From: Pyrodictiaceae archaeon
GTDB lineage: Archaea; Thermoproteota; Thermoprotei_A; Sulfolobales; Pyrodictiaceae
NCBI GenBank assembly: GCA_027028845.1
Contig: JALVHV010000073.1
Span: 1-33,362, forward strand
Direction: 5' to 3'
DNA length: 33,362 nt
The position numbers were made by a program, and so were the translations under genes. Positions 8,781 through 17,346 of the stretch are shown here, piece by piece (the stretch's first letter is position 1; every line of letters starts with the position of its first letter). The notes under the pieces are model-generated. The model ran no database searches, had not been told where the DNA came from, and saw only the letters and a list, made by a program, of their open reading frames with translations.

Positions 8781-9148
8781 TAGATGCTAAGACATGGAGT
8801 GATGCTGAGAGGATTATACGTGAGAATAAGATAGTCTTAGTGGGCGTCTTTGACTCCACGAGCCCCATGGGCAGGTATATCTCCTCGTTGCTTGATGATA
8901 TCTCTTACTATGTTGAACCAGCAATACTCGTCGTCAAGATAGATGTAGCTAGTGCTGGGAAGAGTCCTAGCTTGAGTAATGCCTCGCCAAGACTTAGACT
9001 CTATTACAGAGGGGAGCAGATATGGGAGCAGATAGGGTTCTTCTTCAACCCTATGAGCGATAAACATGCTATACGACGCGGCATCCTGTATGCTCTTCGT
9101 TCGCGTGGACTTACTCCCCGCTCTCTAGGGATTTCTCTAAGGTTCTAG
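8777..9148 (+). CDS. Thioredoxin-like fold protein lacking the CxxC site (predicted)
   Basis: TTG start overlapping the previous stop by 4 bp; VLVGVFDSTSPMGRYISSLLDDI sits where thioredoxins have VLVDFWA-WCGPC; PRLRLYYRGEQI resembles the cis-Pro strand. Confidence 0.6.
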   Translation: MIDAKTWSDAERIIRENKIVLVGVFDSTSPMGRYISSLLDDISYYVEPAILVVKIDVASAGKSPSLSNASPRLRLYYRGEQIWEQIGFFFNPMSDKHAIRRGILYALRSRGLTPRSLGISLRF

Positions 9149-9203
9149 CCCGGCTTGCATAGCTATTTCTCGCCGTGATGCCTACCACAGTGTTTTGCGA
9201 AAT

Positions 9204-9213
9204 GCTTATATAG
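9204..9213 (+). promoter_or_regulatory. Probable BRE/TATA promoter of the thermosome gene
   Basis: gcgaaatGCTTATATAG about 65-75 bp upstream of the ATG, with the purine-rich BRE-like stretch just 5'. Confidence 0.6.
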
Positions 9214-9276
9214 AAGCGGCCGGGAAGGCAACCTACACACGGCTAAGAGAGGGTTACGGGTAAGGGGTGTAACACA

Positions 9277-10947
9277 ATGGCGCTTGGCGTACCAGTACTT
9301 GTACTCAAAGAGGGAACCCAGCGCGTATATGGTAGAGAGGCTCTAAGAAGCAACATACTCGCAGCAAAGGTCCTCGCCGAAGTACTCAAGACAAGCCTCG
9401 GGCCACGCGGCCTCGACAAAATGCTCGTAGATAGCTTCGGAGACGTAACAATAACCAATGATGGAGCAACAATACTAAAGGAGATGGAGATCCAGCACCC
9501 AGCAGCAAAACTGCTAGTAGAGGTAGCAAAGGCCCAGGACGCCGAGGTAGGCGACGGCACAACAAGCGCAGTAGTACTAGCAGGCATGCTCCTGGACAGG
9601 GCAGAGAACCTACTAGACCAGAACATACACCCAACAACGATAATCGAGGGCTACAAGAAGGCCCTAGACTTCGCACTACAAGAGCTAAGCAACATAGGCA
9701 TAAAGGTCAACGTAGAGGACCGCGACACACTAAAGAGGATAGCCGCGACAAGCCTTTACAGCAAGTACGTTGGAAGTGGTGCTGACCTAGAAAAGCTAAC
9801 CGAGATGGCAGTAGAGGCAGTGCTAAGAGTAGCAGACAAGAAGCCTGACGGGACATACGATGTAAAGATTGACAGGATAAAGATCGAGAAGAAGAAGGGC
9901 GGAAGCATCCTCGACAGCAGGCTAGTAGAGGGCATTGTTCTTGATAAGGAGGTTGTTCATCCTGGTATGCCTAAGAGGGTTGAGAACGCCTACATAGTAC
10001 TACTAGACGCACCACTAGAAGTAGAAAAACCAGAAATAACCGCAAAGATCAACATAACCTCACCTGAGCAGATAAAGGCATTCCTAGACGAGGAGGCAAG
10101 AATACTAAAAGAGATGGTTGACAGAATCTATGAGGTTGCTGTTGAGCGCATGAAGAGGGATGGCTTGGAGCCTGGTAAGGCTGGTATAGTGGTTATTACT
10201 CAGAAGGGTATTGATGAGGTAGCACAACACTTCCTAGCAAAGAAAGGAATAATGGCAGTAAGAAGAGTAAAGAGAAGCGACCTCGAGAAACTAGAGTACG
10301 CCACCGGAGGCAAGATAGTAAGTAGCCTAAGAGACCTCAAGCCCGAGGATCTAGGCTACGCTAAGCTAGTAGAGGAGAGAAAGGTAGGCAACGACAAAAT
10401 GATATTCATCGAGGGCTGCCCCAACCCCAAGGCAGTAACAATACTCCTACGCGGCGCCAACGACATGGTACTAGACGAGGCTGAGAGGAACATACAGGAC
10501 GCACTACACGTACTAAGAAACGTGCTAAGGAAGCCAATAATCGTGCCTGGCGGCGGCGCAGTCGAGGTCGAGCTAGCCCTTAGGCTAAGGAAGTTCGCAG
10601 AGAGCCTAGGTGGCAAGGAGCAGCTAGCAGTAGAGGCATACGCTGACGCACTAGAAGAGATACCAATGATACTAGCAGAGAGCGCTGGGATGGACGCACT
10701 ACAAGCACTCATGGATCTAAGGAAGCTGCACAGCGAGGGCAAGACAGCAGCAGGCATCGATGTACTGAGATCCAGGATCGAGGAAGACATGACAAAGATC
10801 AATGTAATCGAACCAATACTAGTAAAGGAGCAAGTACTAAAGAGCGCAACCGAGGCAGCAACAACGATCCTCAAGATCGACGACGTAATAGCAGCGACAC
10901 CGAAGACCGAGGAGAAGAAGGGTAAGAAGGGAGGAAAGGAGGAGTAA
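9277..10947 (+). CDS. Thermosome (group II chaperonin) subunit
   Basis: [52 protein letters not shown] and C-terminal [12 protein letters not shown] motifs. Confidence 0.98.
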   Translation: MALGVPVLVLKEGTQRVYGREALRSNILAAKVLAEVLKTSLGPRGLDKMLVDSFGDVTITNDGATILKEMEIQHPAAKLLVEVAKAQDAEVGDGTTSAVVLAGMLLDRAENLLDQNIHPTTIIEGYKKALDFALQELSNIGIKVNVEDRDTLKRIAATSLYSKYVGSGADLEKLTEMAVEAVLRVADKKPDGTYDVKIDRIKIEKKKGGSILDSRLVEGIVLDKEVVHPGMPKRVENAYIVLLDAPLEVEKPEITAKINITSPEQIKAFLDEEARILKEMVDRIYEVAVERMKRDGLEPGKAGIVVITQKGIDEVAQHFLAKKGIMAVRRVKRSDLEKLEYATGGKIVSSLRDLKPEDLGYAKLVEERKVGNDKMIFIEGCPNPKAVTILLRGANDMVLDEAERNIQDALHVLRNVLRKPIIVPGGGAVEVELALRLRKFAESLGGKEQLAVEAYADALEEIPMILAESAGMDALQALMDLRKLHSEGKTAAGIDVLRSRIEEDMTKINVIEPILVKEQVLKSATEAATTILKIDDVIAATPKTEEKKGKKGGKEE

Positions 10948-11132
10948 ACAACCAAGGATTTATTCTCTAAGACAAACTAATTTCCCTCCTAAAGACACTC
11001 TCTAGGGTTTTTAAACCAGGGCTTCGCTGCTCCATTCATAGGGGTTCTTTTCTCGACTACTCGTTACATAGGCTTGTTTAGGACAAGTTCTATTTTCTCC
11101 CTAGGAAAGACCTAGGTGCAGGGGCGCCTAGC

Positions 11133-11438
11133 ATGGGCGAAGAACCGAGCATTGAGGAGCTCAAGAAGAAAATCGAGATCGGTCCTCCCTGGCTAACGAG
11201 GTTCGAGAGAGCCAGGGTAATAGGTGCTAGAGCACTGCAGATAAGCATGGGCGCGCCGGTCCTCATAGACACGTCTTCCCTGCCCAAGCATGTCCGGGAA
11301 GACCCAGTACTCTTGGCAAAGGCAGAGCTCGAGGCAGAAGCACTACCAATGACCATAGTGAGGTACACGAGGGGAGGAAAAGTACAGCCAATCCCACTAA
11401 AATGGCTACTCATACTAGACAAACTACGACCACACTAG
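11133..11438 (+). CDS. rpoK: DNA-directed RNA polymerase subunit K (Rpb6/omega homologue)
   Basis: [26 protein letters not shown] signature. Confidence 0.92.
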   Translation: MGEEPSIEELKKKIEIGPPWLTRFERARVIGARALQISMGAPVLIDTSSLPKHVREDPVLLAKAELEAEALPMTIVRYTRGGKVQPIPLKWLLILDKLRPH

Positions 11439-11468
11439 ATCAAGTCCAAGAACATAAAACTCGGTACC

Positions 11469-11858
11469 CTAACACACTATTCCCATCTCCTTTAGCCTCT
11501 CCTTTACCCATTTCAGAACAGCTTTTGCTAAATGTAGTGCTTTCTCGGCCTCGTTCTCTGTTACTGGTTCTTCGAAGTCAGGGTATCTCGCTTCCACGGC
11601 GTAGTCTGTGAGCCTTGCCGCTTCCCAGACTTCTCCCACGCTTATGCCCTCTTTCTCTATAAGGTTAAGTAGATGTTCTATTGAGTGTGTCTTTGGCGGC
11701 TGACGCCCCAATGCTATTAATAGGGCTTTCAAGGCTTTCTCGGCGGCTTGTTGGCAGTGAAAGGACGAGTAGTCGTAGTCTCCTTCCTCTAGCATTCTCT
11801 CGGCCCATTTGAGATCCTTCTCTGCGTTCGCTATCCAGTTGCAGGATATTCTATGCAA
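11469..11858 (-). CDS. HEPN domain protein (putative HepT-type toxin)
   Basis: DLKWAERMLEEGDYDYSSFHCQQAAEKALKALLIALGRQPPKTHSIEHLL, with the R-x(4-6)-H motif (RQPPKTH); partner MNT gene directly upstream. Confidence 0.88.
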   Translation of the reverse strand: MHRISCNWIANAEKDLKWAERMLEEGDYDYSSFHCQQAAEKALKALLIALGRQPPKTHSIEHLLNLIEKEGISVGEVWEAARLTDYAVEARYPDFEEPVTENEAEKALHLAKAVLKWVKERLKEMGIVC

Positions 11859-12282
11859 TCACTATTCCCTCTCTCTCTGCCGGGTACAACACGGTTCCAG
11901 GGACATCCTTATACTCTTCCCAGTAGCGAAGCGATACTATCACGAGGTCTACGGGCATTCCAAGTTCCCTTACCAGTCTTCTGCGAATCATTAACGATAG
12001 TCTTCTCTTCACCCTCCAGTCGAGCCTCTCACTCACAACTACTAGTATGTCGTAGTCACTGTCCTCGCGATAATCCCCCCTTGCACGACTACCAAACAAT
12101 ATGATCCTCTCCACTCTGACTCCTAACTTCCCAGCCTCCTCCAATACGACTCTCTTGATTAATTCTAGGACATCTCTAGTCGTTGTTTTGTGCACCGTCT
12201 CCCCGTGCTTATCCCTGCCTAGGAGAGCGCTAATACCCCTTAGCCCAGAGAAGCACCATGCCAAAATAGAGAAGCTTACCAT
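11851..12282 (-). CDS. Minimal nucleotidyltransferase (MNT, putative MntA-type antitoxin)
   Basis: IILFGSRARGDYREDSDYDILVVV (GSxxxG...DxD). The true start may be the GTG at 12195 (VHKTTTRDVLELIKRV). Confidence 0.88.
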   Translation of the reverse strand: MVSFSILAWCFSGLRGISALLGRDKHGETVHKTTTRDVLELIKRVVLEEAGKLGVRVERIILFGSRARGDYREDSDYDILVVVSERLDWRVKRRLSLMIRRRLVRELGMPVDLVIVSLRYWEEYKDVPGTVLYPAEREGIVIA

Positions 12283-12319
12283 CCTACCATGTTACCCAAT
12301 AAAACGCTATAATAGATGA

Positions 12320-12607
12320 CTAGCCGCTGCTCACTATACCAGTGTACCTTGTCTCCAGTAGTGTTCTTTTCGCCTCGTATAGCTTGTTGATGACTTCGTG
12401 TCTTAGTAGTCCGTTTTCGTTGAAGTTTGTTGCGTTTAGGAGTGGGGTGTAGATCTTGTAGGCGTCCATTCCTACTGCTTTTATCGCGTTCACCGTGTTT
12501 CTTATTTTGCCTATTTCTTCTAGTATTGCTTTCTTCTTTTCCTCTCCTTCGAGTCCTTCTCCCGCCTTTGTTATTCTTTGCCACATCCAGTGGAGGTCTG
12601 GCGTCAC
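12320..12607 (-). CDS. Orphan coding-like frame, possibly the 3' remnant of a gene (open frame extends upstream without a usable start)
   Basis: Protein-like VTPDLHWMWQRITKAGEGLEGEEKKKAILEEIGKIRNTVNAIKAVGMDAYKIYTPLLNATNF...; first in-frame start is the GTG at 12607, yet coding-like sequence (RRKKIAAALLQYYEKNGEQHN) extends further 5'. Confidence 0.4.
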   Translation of the reverse strand: MTPDLHWMWQRITKAGEGLEGEEKKKAILEEIGKIRNTVNAIKAVGMDAYKIYTPLLNATNFNENGLLRHEVINKLYEAKRTLLETRYTGIVSSG

Positions 12608-12781
12608 GGGTGCTATGTTGTGTTGTTCTCCGTTTTTCTCGTAGTATTGGAGGAGGGCTGCTGCTATCTTTTTCCTTCTCGTGATGCTTAATAGGCCTGG
12701 GGTTTTCGCGCATAGGTTGTCTTGGAAGAGGGGTTGGCGGGTAGGTCTAGGCGGGCTAGGTGCTGGCTTCCGGGTAGGTAT

Positions 12782-14803
12782 GTGCTTGTTATTGCTGAGA
12801 AGCCTAAGGCTGCTAAGCGTATTGCGGAGTATATTGCTGAGGGTTCTCGTCCTATTCGTTGTTCTATGAGTGGTGTTCCTTTCTGGGTGCTTAGGAGAAG
12901 TGATGGCTACTATGTTGTTGGTAGTGCTGCTGGGCACCTCTATGGGCTTACTACGGATGAGCGTGGGTTTCCTGTGTTTAGTTATTATTGGGCTCCTCTC
13001 TGGGAGATTGATCCCGGTGCGAAGTATACTAGGAAGTATCTGAGTGTTCTTGAGTTTCTCGCGAAGAGGGCGGTGTTGTTTGTTAACGCTTGTGACTATG
13101 ATATTGAGGGTAGTGTTATCGGGTTCTTGGTTATCCGTTTCCTCGGGGACCCAAAGAGGGCTCGTCGGGCAAAGTTTAGTGCTTTGACTCCGAGTGATAT
13201 TCGTAGGGCTTTCTCGTCGCTTGGGCCCCTGGACTGGGATATGATTGAGGCTGGGCTTGCTAGGCATGAGCTTGACTGGCTTTGGGGAATTAATGTTAGC
13301 CGAGCGTTGATGGAGTCTGTTAGGAGGGCTAGTGGGAGACGGGTGGTTCTTAGCGCAGGGCGTGTCCAGTCTCCTACTCTTCACGAGGCTGTTGAGCGTA
13401 CTAAGCGGAGGAATCTCTTCGTCCCGCTCCCCTACTTCACTGTCTATGCTCTCGTGGAGCTTGGACCGGGTGCCAGGAAGAGAGTAGCTGTAGTGACTAC
13501 TGAGACTCGGGGCGAGGCTCTCTCGGTGGCCAGGGCTATAAGGGCTAGGCCCGAGGCCGTTGTGGCTAGTGTGGATGTTTCTAGGCGTGAGGTGCCCCCG
13601 CCTCCCCCGTTTAATCTAGGTGATCTCCAGACTGAGGCTTCGCGCATCTATGGCTATGATCCCCACTATACCCAGAGCGTTGCTGAGCAATTGTACCTTG
13701 ATGGGCTTATTAGCTATCCTAGGACTAATAGCCAGAAGATACCGCCTACAATTGATGTCGCCTCTATACTTAGGCAGCTCCTGCGCCTAGAGCCCTATGC
13801 ACCCATTATTGAGCATATACTTAGGGTTTCCCGTGGCAGGCCTAGGCCGAGGAGTGGCGTGAAGGATGATCCTGCTCACCCAGCTATACATCCTACCGGG
13901 ATCTTGCCGGGGAGGCTTGACAGGCCTGCGGAGAGGATCTATGACCTGGTTGTGAGAAGGTTTCTTGCATCCATGATGAGGGGCGCAGTGGTCTCGAGAA
14001 CTAGGGCTACCCTGTTGATTAGTAACAAGTATCGCGTGGAGCTCGGTGGGGGCTATATAGAGGATGAGGGCTGGTTTAGGGCTTATCCCTTTCTTAGGCC
14101 TAGGCTTGAGGAGCTGCCTCCCCTACGGCGAGGCACTAGACTACGTGTCTTGAGGGTGGAGGTTCGTTCCTCGCTGCAAAAGGCCCCAGAGCTTCATACT
14201 AAGCTGAGCCTTGTTAAGTGGATGGAGTCTAGTGGTATTGGTACTGAGGCTACGCGTGCACGTATAGTTAAGTTACTGTTTGATCGCGGCTACTTGGCCG
14301 AGGCTAGGAAAAGGGTTTATGCAACTGATCTCGGCCTAGCTGTCGCGGAGATCCTTGAGAGATACTTCCCGCAGCTAGTGAGCGTTGAGCTTACTAGGCA
14401 TTTCGAGCAATTACTCAATAGCATCCGGCTTGGTAGGGCTAAGAGGAGTAAGGTAGTTGAGGAAGCTAAGCAGTTCCTTGATAAGATTCTTAGAGATTTC
14501 CGCGACTCGTACATGAGTGAGGCTGGCGCAGAGCTAGCTAAGGCCCTTGGATTCATAAAGCCGGGTAAGAAGTGCATTGTATGCGGACGTGAAGCCTATA
14601 GAGAAGGGTTATGCAGGTATCATTACGATGCATATCGCTCATTAGTCAAGGGTTATGAGGAATGGAGACGTAGGCTAGATGGTATATCTTTTCGTAGCTA
14701 TGTTGAGCGCTTAGCTAGGTCTGCTTCAACAGGTTCATGGATTAAGGACGTGGCTGGAGCTATTATTGAGGGGAAACCGGGGCTTAAGCTACCTTATGAG
14801 TAG
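12782..14803 (+). CDS. topA: Type IA DNA topoisomerase (track ORF begins 12722; GTG at 12782 preferred)
   Basis: Toprim start VLVIAEKPKAAKRIAEYIA; active-site region GLISYPRTNSQKIPPTID; AIHPTG; C-terminal CIVCGREAYREGLCRYH zinc motif. Confidence 0.92.
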   Translation: MLVIAEKPKAAKRIAEYIAEGSRPIRCSMSGVPFWVLRRSDGYYVVGSAAGHLYGLTTDERGFPVFSYYWAPLWEIDPGAKYTRKYLSVLEFLAKRAVLFVNACDYDIEGSVIGFLVIRFLGDPKRARRAKFSALTPSDIRRAFSSLGPLDWDMIEAGLARHELDWLWGINVSRALMESVRRASGRRVVLSAGRVQSPTLHEAVERTKRRNLFVPLPYFTVYALVELGPGARKRVAVVTTETRGEALSVARAIRARPEAVVASVDVSRREVPPPPPFNLGDLQTEASRIYGYDPHYTQSVAEQLYLDGLISYPRTNSQKIPPTIDVASILRQLLRLEPYAPIIEHILRVSRGRPRPRSGVKDDPAHPAIHPTGILPGRLDRPAERIYDLVVRRFLASMMRGAVVSRTRATLLISNKYRVELGGGYIEDEGWFRAYPFLRPRLEELPPLRRGTRLRVLRVEVRSSLQKAPELHTKLSLVKWMESSGIGTEATRARIVKLLFDRGYLAEARKRVYATDLGLAVAEILERYFPQLVSVELTRHFEQLLNSIRLGRAKRSKVVEEAKQFLDKILRDFRDSYMSEAGAELAKALGFIKPGKKCIVCGREAYREGLCRYHYDAYRSLVKGYEEWRRRLDGISFRSYVERLARSASTGSWIKDVAGAIIEGKPGLKLPYE

Positions 14804-15277
14804 GACTAGTAAGCCTAAGTAGGGTATTCGTAGCGGGGCTTTCATATCCATTTTTCCTACTTGTATATGGATGCTATATACGACTCCTATGACCTTATCA
14901 TAGCTTATGCCATACGCGGGTTCTAGGAAGCCTGCGTCGCTAGCTATGTTGTTGTCCCCCTTAGTTACATAGCATAGTGGTTTGCACTGGGGGCCTTTAA
15001 CTATCTTGATTACTCTGTGTATTACTAGTTCTCCGCGGTACTCGCTCTTGTAGACTACTATGTCACCTACACGTATCTTGTCTGGAGGAACCTTGTGCAC
15101 TATGACGAGGTCACCGTAATAGAGGGTTGGAAGCATACTCGTGCCCTTGACTACCACTATTGGTGATGAGACACCCGTGGCCTTAACGATAGCTACTCTC
15201 AGGGCGAGTACTATAGCAACGGTTACCAAGAGCAATATAACTATCTTAACTGCCTCCTTTCGCGAAAAAGAGCTCAC
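14789..15277 (-). CDS. Signal peptidase I (S26, archaeal Sec11-like)
   Basis: VKGTSMLPTLYYGDLVIV, GDIVVYKSEYRGELVIHRVIKI, KGDNNIASD motifs; hydrophobic N- and C-terminal segments. Confidence 0.9.
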   Translation of the reverse strand: MSSFSRKEAVKIVILLLVTVAIVLALRVAIVKATGVSSPIVVVKGTSMLPTLYYGDLVIVHKVPPDKIRVGDIVVYKSEYRGELVIHRVIKIVKGPQCKPLCYVTKGDNNIASDAGFLEPAYGISYDKVIGVVYSIHIQVGKMDMKAPLRIPYLGLLVLLIR

Positions 15278-15319
15278 GGAACATTAACCCTCCTTTAAGC
15301 TATTATATGCACTTCTAGC

Positions 15320-15640
15320 TTATTCTATTTCGTCAAGATCTATTTCGATAACTGCTCCCTCGCTTCTCTTCTCTTCCGTCTTCTTACCTGCCGATGATTT
15401 TATCTCGGCTTTTTTGCCACCCGTCTCTAGCTCAACCTCTTCACCGCCTACCTTTATCTTTGATATGACTGCTCTCCATTTGTATCCGCAATTGGGGCAT
15501 ACAAAGCTACCCATTATCGTGATAGTAACCCGGCCCTTGGAGTCAGGGAGCGGCGAGACTAGCTGCCACGTTTTTACTGGTTGTTCAACTCGTGTCCCGC
15601 ACCGAGGACAGACATAGGGGTCTCTCTTCCTCCTTGGCAT
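15320..15640 (-). CDS. Zinc-ribbon protein with acidic/lysine-rich tail
   Basis: YVCPRCGTRV...SFVCPNCGYKW. Confidence 0.75.
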   Translation of the reverse strand: MPRRKRDPYVCPRCGTRVEQPVKTWQLVSPLPDSKGRVTITIMGSFVCPNCGYKWRAVISKIKVGGEEVELETGGKKAEIKSSAGKKTEEKRSEGAVIEIDLDEIE

Positions 15641-15733
15641 AGAGTGGCTACCTCCCTCTGCCTCTATCGCTTATGGTATTACTCGTTTATGGGTGGTTGT
15701 ATGTGAGTTGTTAAAAGGATTCCGGGGCTTTTG

Positions 15734-16549
15734 CTATATTAATGGAGGTGGTTCATAGGCTACTTTTATTTCTGGATTAAGGTCTCTTAGCCTACGATAA
15801 AGCGCTGCTACAATATTATTAATAGTACTTGGCCTTGGCTCGCTACCCGCTACAGGAATATAGAGCACTAAGTGTATGCGGTTTGCTTGCATACTCTTCG
15901 CTTGCACTATTACGTCCTGGGGCCGTGTTGTTAGCTTGGATTCTCTTAGTGCTTGACGTATATTGCCCTCAATTATGTCTATGTCTAGTTGTTTTTGCTC
16001 GGTTTGCGGTATATCTAGGCTTAATTCTAGTTTTATAGTTGATTGTACTGCTATTGATTGTATTACGGGCTCTGTTATCATTACGTGGTTAGGGACATAT
16101 ACTATTTTTCCGCTTGGTGTCCTTATTCGTGTATGGAATAGCGTTGAGCCTACAATTCTTCCTCTTATACCTAGTCTCGGCAGTTCTATTAATGATGCTT
16201 GATAAACATTGCGGAACGCTATAAGTAGGTAATAGGCTGCTATATCAGCTATTATGTGCCAGTTAGCAACCAGTATAATGGTTATTAGTGCGAGTACGAA
16301 GTATAATAGAAGGCTTACAGCGGTAATTATATAGGTTATGACTATCAACGTGATACTATACACTGATATCGCTGTAAGCCTGTATATCTGTTCCGAGAGT
16401 ATCGCCGAGATAACATTTCTGTGCTCAAGGTTAGCCAACAAGCTTTTTACGAGTCTAAGGAATATTAGCGCTACTATTAGCACCACGAGCGACTCTAACA
16501 GCTTTATAGCTAGCGATGTTGATAAAGCTTGCCTTAGCCATTCATTCAT
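15734..16549 (-). CDS. Small-conductance mechanosensitive channel (MscS family)
   Basis: Several transmembrane segments followed by an MscS-like beta domain (GIRGRIVGSTLFHTRIRTPSGKIVYVPNHVM). Confidence 0.88.
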   Translation of the reverse strand: MNEWLRQALSTSLAIKLLESLVVLIVALIFLRLVKSLLANLEHRNVISAILSEQIYRLTAISVYSITLIVITYIITAVSLLLYFVLALITIILVANWHIIADIAAYYLLIAFRNVYQASLIELPRLGIRGRIVGSTLFHTRIRTPSGKIVYVPNHVMITEPVIQSIAVQSTIKLELSLDIPQTEQKQLDIDIIEGNIRQALRESKLTTRPQDVIVQAKSMQANRIHLVLYIPVAGSEPRPSTINNIVAALYRRLRDLNPEIKVAYEPPPLI

Positions 16550-16645
16550 ATAACGAATAATAGTACTATTAGCCTCAACTATTGCCAGCGCTACTAGTTC
16601 CAGTATTCCTCACCGATTTCAGAGCAGTTGCTAGGTACTAGTTTT

Positions 16646-17305
16646 TTACCTAAATGCTTTGAGGAAGTCATCTAACTTATCCTCGCGCACAAGTGCTATT
16701 ACTTGGTACCCAGCTCGTAGCCTTATGATCTCGCCTGGATCATAGAAGTTTTCCCCGTCGAATACGGCTAGTATTTTTACGGCATCCTTAGGATAATTAA
16801 CTTCTTCTAATAACCTGCCCTCAACACTGCTTCCCTCGTTTATGGTTATTGCCACGAGCCGAAAGTTGCCTGCAAATACCGGCACAAGGTCTACGGAGCT
16901 ATATTTTCCTTCTAATACTCCCTCGATAACCGATCCAACTACTTTGGGCTCTACTACAACATATTCTGCTATACCTATTCGCGACGCTATTTGGGCTATT
17001 CTGCTATCCCTTACCTTCACTATTATTCTCTGCACACCATACTCTCGCGCCATCATCGCGACAAAGAGGTTTACTTCATCCTTGTTTGTCACTGCTAATA
17101 CAGCATCGATACTTGCTATATTTACTTCCTCGTAGACAGAGGGATCCGTAGCATCACGTACGAAGGCTTCCACGTCTGCTTGTTCTGCTATTTCTCTTGC
17201 CCGGTTCTCGTCCTTTTCAACAACGATTACTTCGTGTCCCTTCTCTGATAATCTCTTGGCCAGGAGCGAGCCTAGCTTCCCTGCACCGATGACCAATATG
17301 CGCAT
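16646..17305 (-). CDS. TrkA family potassium transport regulator (RCK N and C domains)
   Basis: MRILVIGAGKLGSLLAKRLSEKGHEVIVVEKD nucleotide-binding fold; C-terminal TrkA-C-like region. Confidence 0.92.
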   Translation of the reverse strand: MRILVIGAGKLGSLLAKRLSEKGHEVIVVEKDENRAREIAEQADVEAFVRDATDPSVYEEVNIASIDAVLAVTNKDEVNLFVAMMAREYGVQRIIVKVRDSRIAQIASRIGIAEYVVVEPKVVGSVIEGVLEGKYSSVDLVPVFAGNFRLVAITINEGSSVEGRLLEEVNYPKDAVKILAVFDGENFYDPGEIIRLRAGYQVIALVREDKLDDFLKAFR

Positions 17306-17346
17306 TTTTCTGCCCCGTCGCTGTAGTTGTAAGTGGTGTAGGGAAA

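Noticed and set aside
10356-10955. 199-aa ORF antisense to the thermosome gene
   Set aside because: Ser/Leu-rich shadow ORF produced by the codon bias of the thermosome gene.
12276-12713. 145-aa minus-strand ORF MRENPRPIKHHEKEKDSSS...
   Set aside because: Arg/Lys/Ser-rich shadow frame of the adjacent coding-like frame; no protein-like features.
12722-12781. 20-codon N-terminal extension of topA in the track
   Set aside because: Type IA topoisomerases begin at the toprim strand (VLVIAEKPKAAK); the GTG at 12782 fits and the extension EEGLAGRSRRARCWLPGRY does not.
12320-13384. 354-aa minus-strand ORF in the track
   Set aside because: Everything upstream of about 12715 is antisense to well-supported topA and has low-complexity, shadow-frame composition; only the 3' part looks coding.
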